Assembly (NCBI GenBank): GCA_035578905.1
Contig: JAQJVL010000058.1
Coordinates: 2,485,388-2,549,387 of the forward strand
Reading direction: 5' to 3'
From: Stictocephala bisonia
Taxonomy: Eukaryota > Arthropoda > Insecta > Hemiptera > Membracidae
Length of the DNA: 64,000 nucleotides
A program made the position numbers and the translations under genes. Every line of letters starts with the position of its first letter. Position 1 is the first letter of the stretch. Below, one piece after another: positions 34,110-42,780 of the stretch. Below the pieces are notes generated by a model that was not told the origin of the DNA, did no database searches, and was given only the letters and a program-made list of their open reading frames with translations.

Positions 34110-35165
34110 TGGGTCAATACTACAGTACGTGTATGGGTGGGCAAGTGGGTCAATACTACTGTTCGTGTAAGGGTGGGCGGGTGGGTCAATACTACAGTAC
34201 GTGTATGGGTATAAACGGTTCTTCAGCAAAACTAACACCATTTTCTGCACCTGATTTGAGACTACCAGTACGGAAATAGTGGGCGAAATGCCGTCAAAAC
34301 CTATGGGTGGTTCTGACCTACTGGCCCACCCATAGGTGCAGTGGTTCTGATCCACTGGCCCAACCATAGGTACAGTGGTTCTGACCTACTGGCCCACCCA
34401 CAGGTGCAGTGGTTCTGACCTACTGGCCCACCCACAGGTGCAGTGGTTCTGACCTACTGGCCCACCCATAGGTGCAGTGCTTCTGACCTACTGGCCCACC
34501 CATAGGTGCAGTGGTTCTGACCCACTGGCCCACCTATAGGTGCAGTGGTTCTGACCCACTGGCCCACCCATAGGTGCAGTGGTTCTGACCTACTGGCCCA
34601 CCCACAGGTGCAGTGGTTCTGACTTACTGGCCCACCCACAGGTGCAGTGGTTCTGACCTACTGGCCCACCCATAGGTGCAGTGGTTCTGACCCATACTGG
34701 CCCATCCATACACGTACAGTGGTATTGACCCACCCGCCCACCCATACACGTACAGACGAATACAGACTGGGTGGGCGGGTGGGTCATTAGCACTGTACGT
34801 GTACAGGTGGGCGGGTGCGTCATTAGCACTGTACGTGTACGGGTGGGTGGGTCATTATAACTGCACGTGTATGGGTGGGCGGGTGGGTTATTAGCACTGT
34901 ACGTGTAAGTGTGGGTGGGTGGGTCATTACCACTGGAAGTGTACGGTTGGTTGCGTGGGTCATTAGCACTGTACGTGTACAGGTGGGTGGGTGCGTCATT
35001 AGCACTGTACGTGTACGGGTGGGTGGGTGGGTCATTATTACTGTACGTGTATGGGTGGGCGGGTGGGTTATTAGCACTGTACGTGTAAGGGTGGGTGGGT
35101 GGGTCATTACCACTGGAAGTGTATGGTTGGTTGGGTGGGTCATTAGCACTGTACGTGTATGGGTA
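34110..35165. repeat. G-rich minisatellite, locus 5 (largest, with orientation switches)
   Basis: Units run with G on the plus strand at 34110-34215, flip at about 34300-34755 (a 34-bp subfamily with CTACTGGCCCACCC and GGTGCAGTGGTTCTGAC), then flip back at 34770-35165. Perfect quadruplex motifs are at 34873-34887 and 35053-35067. Long frames here on both strands are repeat artefacts. Confidence 0.9.
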
Positions 35166-35167
35166 TA

Positions 35168-35255
35168 AACTGCGTGCGTGTGTGTGTGCGCGCGCGATTG
35201 TGTGTGTGTGCGCGCGCGTGTGTGCGTGCGTGCGTGTGTGTGTGTGTGCGCGCGT
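35168..35255. repeat. Alternating purine-pyrimidine tract (Z-DNA prone)
   Basis: About 85 bp of GT/GC dinucleotides, nearly unbroken, directly after the quadruplex-rich array. Such tracts can adopt Z-form under supercoiling. Confidence 0.85.
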
Positions 35256-36227
35256 GAAGTATTAACCGTCTGCTCAGTGAGAATTCGAACCTTGGATTCA
35301 AAAATGCGAAACCATAGAGCCATCACATTTATATGGACTGCTATGAGTCCAAGAGCTAGATGAGTTACGCAGCCTTGTTACTGGCTAAAGCTGTCAACTA
35401 ACAAATAATTGAAAAATAAACTGCCATTGACTAGGCTTCAGCAATTACAAAAATTATTTGTTTGTGCTATTTATTGAACGGGGGTTTAACGTTTTAACCA
35501 ACTACCTACGATTTTACTTACTTCAGTTTTTAAGTATCTCGTTTGAGACAGCTTTAAATACTTATATTATGACCATAATGAACACGTCCTATTTTTGTAA
35601 ACAGATAATGTGCTAGACGTAATTGGTCAATATATTAATTTGAAAAGTGAACAAATATTGTACTAGTATTTTCTGAGGCATGTCACCTTCTGTTGTCTCG
35701 TGCAACCTGACAAAATAGTATAAATTCATATACAGTATAACCTGTTTTAACATAAATAATCAGTAGCAAAACCTACTGAGTCTTCTCTTATACAACAATT
35801 ACATACCAAAATCAAATATACAGTACGTTCAACTTCAAATTTTTAGTATTGGTAATTTTGTAGTAATGTTACTGTCAATGTGATTCAAGCCGATACCGAG
35901 CTTCAGACTTACTTAAGCCCCTCATTTAATAAACCGTATTCACCTCATTCACAAAGCTATTGATGAAGACCTTACTAAAAATGTTGGCAAAACTATAATT
36001 GAAAAACATGTATTCACGTGGTGGTTTGACAACCATTGATTACTATGTCTGGTTTTGGAAATTCAAGATACCGGGAATCTCCTGCCGCCAAGAGCATCTC
36101 CTGTAGTCCCTGGTAGCCTTGTGTATGAGAGGTACCTTCTTCCTCTGCAATGAGGTCATTCAGGTGTCCCAGGGGTCGTACTATTCTCATCGCCGCGATA
36201 GACACTATCTACCACGATGACTTGAAA

Positions 36228-38010
36228 CCTTAGGATAGCCTTGTGGAATGCCAATGGAGTCGCAGGTCGTCGTAATGAACTTGTTTTGTTTGTAGAGAAA
36301 CGAGGCATTGATGTAATGCTGATTGCGGAGTCTCAACTACGCGTGCACACCACCTTCACGGTCCCTGGCTACTTAATGTTCAAGGGGGTCCGAGTCCCTG
36401 TTCAACGAGGTGGTCATGGAGGTGTGTGAGGTGGTGCTGCTGTTCTTGTTCGGCAGAGGTATTGCCTTGCAGGTTGGCGGAGAGGCCTGTATGCAGCCTA
36501 CGTGTACTCAGCTGTGGCATTCAACCCCGCTGAGCTTGGGGTTCTGTTCGTAGGGCATGGAGCAGTAATAGTCACGAGGGGGCTTAAAAGCAAAACATGC
36601 TTCCTGGGGATGTAGGCGGGCCAATCAACAAGGAATGGTTGTTTGGTGGTAATTTTAAGACAAGGGTTGCATAGGTGTAACTTCAAGTGCCTAGCCGACG
36701 CACCACCCACCACTGGCAAATCCAAAGCCTGATATACTTGACATCTTCCTATTCCAGGACTCCAGGGACCGCTGGATGTGTGCTTGGTCATCGTACCAGA
36801 ATCCTGTCTTGGCTACACTTGAGGCAGCCCCAAGCCTGGGTGGCCTCTTACTGGGCCCTAGGAAAGACTGAGTGGAAACACTATATAGCGAACCTCGAAA
36901 ACAAACTCCGGCTGCTGCCACCAACATCCGCCCAGAGCAATTTGGTTTCGGCGTGGCCACTTAATGACGCAACAGCTGGTGAGAGTTTTAAACATATTGG
37001 TAGATAACCATAATTTCAACCTGTGATATGTTGCACACATCATAAGGTCTGGCACGACCTGCTCTTCAAACTCTCCGAATCCCATCTGCCACTATGACTT
37101 CAGCAGCTGTCCATCTGTTGAAGTCATACCTCACTGGTAGAACGTTAAGGACATGTGTTGACAGCGTGCTGTCATTTCTGAGGCCAATAGAGTCTGGCTG
37201 CCACAGGATAGTGGACTGGGTCCAGTCATGTACCTTGTTTATACTAATGACCTGCTGCTTGTCCCAAGGGTATTGCTGTTTTTTTTTATGCTGATGATGC
37301 CATGCTTATTTACTGTACTTTATTGCCTGCTCAGGCGGTTACAGTGATGCAGAAGTAAATGGACGCACTCTCTCCGTGGCTTTAGAAGTGGGGTATTGCC
37401 ATAAACACCGATAAGAGTAATGCCATATTTTTCTGGAAGAAATTGGGGATGCCTGTCACCCTAAACGGCCAACCTAAGCCTAGAATCTTACTGTAGAGTA
37501 TCTTGGCGTGTCTTTTCATTCCAGGCTTAGGTTCAACAAGCACGCATCAAGGAAGATTACTGAGGCAAAGCATCTAGTGGGCATGCTCAACCCTTTCTCA
37601 GCTAGAAGTCTAAGCTGCCTGTTGGTGCTAAGCTGACCATTTTTCTGGTGACCGTTAGGGCTTGCTTGATGTACACCTGCATGGCTTGGCGGGCTCTCTG
37701 CAGCCAAACAAATAGGAAGAAGCTTCATACTGTTCAGGAAAGTCTCTTAGGTACATGTCCCGACAACCCTGGTTTGTCCGGAACACAACGATCCACAACT
37801 GACTTCGAATATCGATGCTGGCTGACTACGCGGTTACAACGTCTCGGAAGCTCTTCCAGACCGCTGCTGTATCCGATAAACCAGCCATCATGGAAAGAGT
37901 AAGGAGGAATGGACCTGAGGACATCCGCCCAAGGCCTGCAGCCATCCTGAACTGTGACCCTCCATAGATTGTGCACATGCTCTGTAGCGTAGCCTGAGCA
38001 AGGCTTATGC
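36228..38010 (+). pseudogene. Jockey-like LINE, heavily decayed
   Basis: The endonuclease start reads MWNANGVAGRRNELVLFVEK then GIDVMLIAESQLR (36241). Reverse transcriptase pieces with frameshifts: LLKSYLTGRTLRTCVDSVLS (37100), a broken PQGSVLGP-like block (about 37195), a YADDAML-like stretch (about 37285), and a C-terminal KLHTVQESLLG (37720). No frame is intact. A fragment of the same family recurs at 44028-44215. Confidence 0.8.
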
Positions 38011-39394
38011 AATTAATTAAAGATGCTTTTTTCTTGTTGCAGGACAGCCAGGATTTGAACTACCAGATATGTACTAATGCTAAGTTTCAGATATAACTCG
38101 CCAGACAGTGATCTACGACCAGAAGCTGGATCAGGCATGCAAGAGCATGGCAGCAGAGCTGGCCTTTATCTCCCTCAGGATTTAGGCTGGACCTGACGCT
38201 ATGCAGTTCTAGGGCAGATTGTCAGGTGGTTTTAGTGGATAAAAATCCCACACTACTAGCTGTAACTAGAAGATTTACCCCTGACTAAACAAAAATAAAT
38301 ATTTGCTTTACAACAATAACAAACAGTTTGGTAAATTACGTTATAATTTGGTCCGATTTATAAGAAACCAAATAGTCCAGTGTAGCAAAAGTTTATGCAG
38401 TACAAATGGCATTTTTTGCAAAATAATTTTACAGGTCAGGCCCTGTTTAATTTATTTTAACCCTAGAGAGGTGACTCGATATTTGTGACACAGGCACCAA
38501 TTTGAGACTTTGAGGTTTTCTAAGGGTGGTTTTTTTCTTTTCATATTTTTTTCAATGAGTACTGTCTTGGTGGTTTATTTTAACTTTACAAGCAGGATTT
38601 CTAGAAAAAAACATAGATTTTTAATGTTTAAAATTATTTTAATAATTACCGTACCTCGATTATTTAATTAGAAATTTGTAAAAGTCATAAAAAATATAAC
38701 TGGTCAAATATAAACTGTTGAAAAGTGACTATTTACGGATTATTTATGTCAATAATGAAAATAAATTTACAAACAAACAAATTTATCCAATTGTTTAAAA
38801 CAAATATATATATGTAAAATATAATTTGTAAAAATTGCTGTAAAATACGTCTTTCTGGTATTTGTCATAGTAGCGGTAATATATATATAAAGTAATAATA
38901 CAAAAAAATAATAAGAATACATAAATTGATAGAGCTAATTATATAAACTGTGATATTGTAATAATAATAAAACACAATTAGTTGTTTTTGTATTGTCAAA
39001 ACTAAACGATTTCCTTAACTTAGTATAAAATAAATGTATTGTTCAACTAATCCTATTAAATAGTTCTTAAAAACTAGAATGTTACAAAAAGTGGAATCAA
39101 CAAAAATACAGTAGAATGTTACAAGTAGTAGAATTGCCAAGATTTAAAATTTTGATTTGTAAAAAGATGTTAGGAAAATAGTCCTAACCACTCAGCGTCC
39201 AGAGTCACTTCAGAGTCCATGTCATCATTGGAATCCAATTGATCCTGTTCATCACAGCCAACCTCATTAAAATCAGGCTCAGGTGGGATTGAAAATTTGT
39301 AAGAAAAAAAGTAATGGGGGGGTGTATGGGGGGAACAATGTACACAGTGAGTATGAATCTACAAGCTCTGTAATGCACGCATAGTTTCACAATT
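38011..39394. other. AT-rich DNA, nothing firm
   Basis: A B-box-like GTTCAAATCC on the minus strand near 38060 hints at a SINE remnant. The rest is very AT-rich. Confidence 0.35.
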
Positions 39395-39770
39395 ACAACC
39401 CATACCTGTACAATGGTAGTGTAACCCCACCCACCAGCCCATATACATACAGTGGCACTGACCCACCCACCCACCTCTACACCTACAGTGGCATTGACCC
39501 ACTCGCCCGCCCATACACGTACAGTGGCATTAACCCACCTGCCCGCCAATACACGTACAGTGGTATCAATACCAATCAATCAATACCACTGTAAGTGTAT
39601 GGGTGGGCGGGTGGGTCAATACCATTTACGTGTATGGGTAGGTGGGTGGGTCAATACGACTTTACCTGTATGGTTGGGCGGGTGGATCAATACCACTGTA
39701 CGTGTATGAGTGGGTGGGTGGGTCAATATCACTGTACAGTGTACATGTCTGGGTGGACGGGTGGGTTTTT
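39395..39770. repeat. G-rich minisatellite, locus 6 (head-to-head arrays)
   Basis: Units have G on the minus strand at about 39415-39560 and on the plus strand at about 39580-39770, meeting at an ATCAATACCAATCAATC junction. A perfect quadruplex motif is at 39601-39615. The divergent layout matches locus 5. Confidence 0.9.
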
Positions 39771-41008
39771 TATCATAAGTTCAACTCCTTGTACTCCTCA
39801 AGAACAACAACATCTTAAATCCTTAATTAATGAGCTGGAAGAAAGGAAGTCTCGTAGTGAGCAAAATCTGATCATAAAATACAAAAATAATACTCCCTCT
39901 ATAGTTAGTGCTAAAAAAAAAAACGATTACTTATTCTAGGAGATGTTGAATGTGTTTCTGATGCTTTTCATAATCTATAACCTGTAAATATAAAGTATTT
40001 GTTAGATAAATTTACTAAACAAAATAATGTATTTATACTAAGAAACTAATTGTACTGAAGTATATAGTAAATTGATGTTAAAGTGTTTAATAATGGTTAG
40101 TTAAATTAATCATAACTCACCTAGAAGGAAATTACAACCACAGTTAGAAGAGAGATGACTTCGGTCTGTCAACAGCACTCTGAGTGACTAGTGCGCAAGA
40201 CCAAAACAAGAAATAACAATAACAAATCTAACTCCAAAATCAAGCTAACGCACCTGCAGGATCAATATTCCAGGAGGAACGATTAGTGAGTAGTTCAGCT
40301 CTCAGGCGCAGGTATCCAACCGGAAACAACAATAAAATACCATGTCAGTCTCCTGGACCGTTTGTCACCCCAGGGGGTTAAACTAACAGGAGGGTGATTA
40401 TGGTGAATAATTTTAGACAGAAGACATACTATAGCAAAATAATTTTAATGCAAATGTGTGAGAAGTGGAGAGTATGGACCATTTGGAATATTAATAAACT
40501 TTACCTGCAGTGAAGTCTGGCTGCAAACTGAGAGCGTCTAATCCTCAAAAGCCTGAACTAAGGGGGAGGAATCTACAGTTTATCGTGGAATCCGAACCAC
40601 AGGACATGTCTGATCTTGTTGGCTATACTGACAAGTTTGCTCTACTATTCAAATTGAACACTAGATTATCCGTAGTGGCCAAGATGATATGACTATTGAG
40701 CAGACACTTTATTCCATGTGACAACTATTGGTTCATAACTCATTGCTTTTATCATCCAACACCTTGACTCAAATAACAGGATTAAAACACTTTGGCTTTA
40801 AAACCTTTAACAAAATATTTAGTTAGATTTCAATTGGCAGTAGTTTTTACTAATTCAGAATCATCACAGTTATTTCAGCAATAGTAGAAATATATCCTGA
40901 TTTATTTATAGAACGTTGAGATTATTCTCCGTCATCCACTCTAATGGAACTGTATGTCAATGATTGCTTCAAGAAAATGAAGACAATTATATGACATCAA
41001 CTCAGTTC

Positions 41009-41081
41009 GCTGTAGTGTAATGGTGAGTAAGAAAACTCTCACCTATTTACACCTGATGAGACGAAACAACGTCGAAACAGC
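41009..41081 (+). ncRNA. Hammerhead ribozyme, type III topology, complete core (copy 1)
   Basis: Seen in order: stem III 5' strand GCTGT (41009-41013); cleavage-site base A17 (41014); stem I GTGTAA (41015-41020) pairing with TTACAC (41047-41052), with a distal helix GGTGAG/CTCACC (41022-41027 and 41038-41043); core CTGATGA (41053-41059); stem II GACG, loop AAACAA, CGTC (41060-41073); core GAA, then stem III ACAGC (41077-41081). Every invariant base of the hammerhead core is present, including G10.1-C11.1 and A15.1-U16.1. Cleavage is predicted after A41014. The chance of all three helices and the core arising together is very small. Confidence 0.88.
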
Positions 41082-41520
41082 ACACATGGAGACCATCTGG
41101 TCCACGTACCAACATTCTTTCGGTGTGGCCAATGCATAGCGACCAACTGTTGTCAGAAGGTGCCTTAGCAAGCACTATTTGGAGCGCTATTACTTTTGTT
41201 AACGCAGAGTAACCCGTAGACTGTTGTCCGGCGGAAAACTGCAATCATGTGTAATAATTGATGTCTTAGCGACCAATGGTTGAGGTTCGCCCTCACATGG
41301 TAGCGAGTAACATACTCGTGAGTCCAAAAACCATTCTTAACCAGGTCAGTATGGTTAAAGCGCTTGAAGATTGAATGTATGTATGAATTTATGAAGCACT
41401 TGTTGTATGAATGGAGTGTGAATGCACGGCTGTCACCACCTCATGTCGATAGGTGGAAAGGGGTCAGATGACCCGATTCATCAATTATTTGCGTTTCGAG
41501 ATGTCTGTCTCTCGTCAGTT

Positions 41521-41580
41521 GCACGAAGTAGCACAAGACGCTTTCGATCATAGGCGGATCGCCTGTGTTTGAATCAAGAT
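41521..41580 (+). other. tRNA-like (pol III promoter-like) stretch in the retrozyme-like repeat
   Basis: Contains A-box-like TAGCACAAGACG (about 41529) and B-box-like GTTTGAATCAAG (41568-41579). The 56.6-kb copy has the better B-box GGTTCGAATCG. It lies just before the repeat body of copy 2, so transcription from it would run through the ribozyme at 41725. Confidence 0.45.
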
Positions 41581-41724
41581 GGACTAGTTGTTAGTCCGAA
41601 GATCTTAGTAGTGGAGTAAGTTTATAGAACGTTGAGATTATTCTCCGTCATCCACTCTAATCGAACTGTATGTCAATGATTGCTTCAAGAAAATGAAGAC
41701 AATTATATGACATCAACTCAGTTC

Positions 41725-41795
41725 GCTGTAGTGTAATGGTGAGTAAGAAAACTCACCTATTAACACCTGATGAGACGAAACAACGTCGAAACAGC
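41725..41795 (+). ncRNA. Hammerhead ribozyme, type III topology, complete core (copy 2)
   Basis: Same layout as copy 1, with A17 at 41730, CTGATGA at 41767-41773, stem II GACG/CGTC and stem III GCTGT/ACAGC. Two differences lie in stem I: a 2-nt deletion near its loop and one mismatch in the proximal helix. The core is unchanged. Its cleavage site is 716 nt after that of copy 1. Confidence 0.85.
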
Positions 41796-42179
41796 ACACA
41801 TGGAGACCATCTGGTCCACGTACCAACATCCTTTCGGTGTGGCCAATGCATTCACACTCCATTCATACAACAAGTGCTTCATACATTCAATCTTCAAGCG
41901 CTTTAAACATACTGACCTGGTTAAGAATGGTTTATGGACTCACGAGTATGTTACTCGCTACCATGTGAGGGCGAACCTCAACCATTGGTCGCTAAGACAT
42001 CAATTTTTACACATGATTGCAGTTTTCCACCGGACAACAGTCTACGGGTTACTCTGCGTTAACAAAAGTAATAGCGCTCCAAATAGTGCTTGCTAAGGCA
42101 CCTTCTGACAACAGTTGGTCGCTATGCATTGGCCACACCGAAAGAATGTTGGTACGTGGACCAGATGGTCTCCATGTGT

Positions 42180-42241
42180 GCTGTTTCGTCTCATCAGGTG
42201 TAAATAGGTGAGAGTTTTCTTACTCACCATTACACTACAGC
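42180..42241 (-). ncRNA. Damaged hammerhead ribozyme (copy 3)
   Basis: Stem I, stem III and CTGATGA are kept, but 11 nt are missing so that CTGATGAGAC runs straight into GAAAC. The loss removes the loop and 3' strand of stem II, probably by slippage between two CGAAAC repeats. Expected to be inactive or very weak. Confidence 0.8.
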
Positions 42242-42475
42242 GAACTGAGTTGATGTCATATAATTGTCTTCATTTTCTTGAAGCAATCATTGAAATACAG
42301 TTCCATTAGAGTGGATGACGGAGAATAATCTGAACGTTCTATAAACTTACTCCACTACTAAGATCTTCGGACTAACAACTAGTCCATCTCGACTGATTTA
42401 TTTAGCTAAAATATTTTTGTACAGTCCTGGCAAACGCAAATAGACAGTTGTCACAGTTTTTTTTTATAGTTTTTA

Positions 42476-42780
42476 ATTAGTATATTGGAGAGATAGGACA
42501 TCAGCAAACTTACCTTAGAAGATGAGTTCACTAACACCAGAGTAGTAGTAACAATCACAAAATAAACACAATCTCACAAATTTTCAATGCCACTGGCATT
42601 TTCTACTCACCTGAAGAAAATATCAGTGGCATTGAAAATTTGTGAGATTGTGTTTATTTTGTGAATGTTACTACTACACTGGTGTTAGTGAACTTGTCTT
42701 CTAAGGTAAGTTTGCTGATGTCCTATCTCTCCAATATACTAATTCCTGGCCTAGTGCCCTTTAACCTAACTTAAAATTTT
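42476..42780. mobile_element. Foldback element, family F, copy 1
   Basis: Inverted arms of about 125 bp (TTAGTATATTGGAGAG at the left, its complement at about 42742). A tail ATTCCTGGCCTAGTGCCC followed by TTAACCTAAC follows the right arm. The centre holds CTGAAGA (42611) and, after a TCAGTGGCATT stretch, GAAAA (42634). Same family as 58180-58451. Confidence 0.8.

Larger units (their letters stand above)
40906..41620 (+). mobile_element. Retrozyme-like unit 1 (715 bp) with hammerhead ribozyme
   Basis: Starts TTTATAGAACGTTGAG and contains a hammerhead (41009-41081), then a unique part (41176-41420), a spacer and a tRNA-like stretch (about 41521-41580). The next copy of the start sequence begins exactly 715 bp later at 41621. 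About 225 bp are shared in direct orientation by units 1 and 2. No coding frame is seen. Direct repeats that each carry a hammerhead are the defining layout of retrozymes, which move as self-cleaved RNAs using other elements' enzymes. That it is a mobile retrozyme is inference. Confidence 0.6.
41581..42391. mobile_element. Long-TIR / foldback part: copy 2 and inverted copy 3
   Basis: Positions 41581-41850 and 42391-42125 are near-identical inverted repeats of about 265 bp, starting GGACTAGTTGTTAGTCCG. The centre (41851-42096) is the reverse complement of 41176-41420. The whole region 40906-42391 therefore holds two direct copies followed by one inverted copy, and its transcripts could fold back on themselves. 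Confidence 0.8.

Noticed and set aside
34823..35326. Long Thr/His/Pro-rich frames over the minisatellites on both strands
   Set aside because: They are read-through of a 34-36 bp tandem repeat in every frame; no start context, domain or splice support.
35270..35355. tRNA-like SINE on the minus strand with GGTTCGAATTC
   Set aside because: Only the B box is convincing; the A box is poor.
41770..42211. Frames of 64-108 codons through the foldback repeat
   Set aside because: They run across the hammerhead and its inverted copy and have no family match; best read as non-coding repeat.
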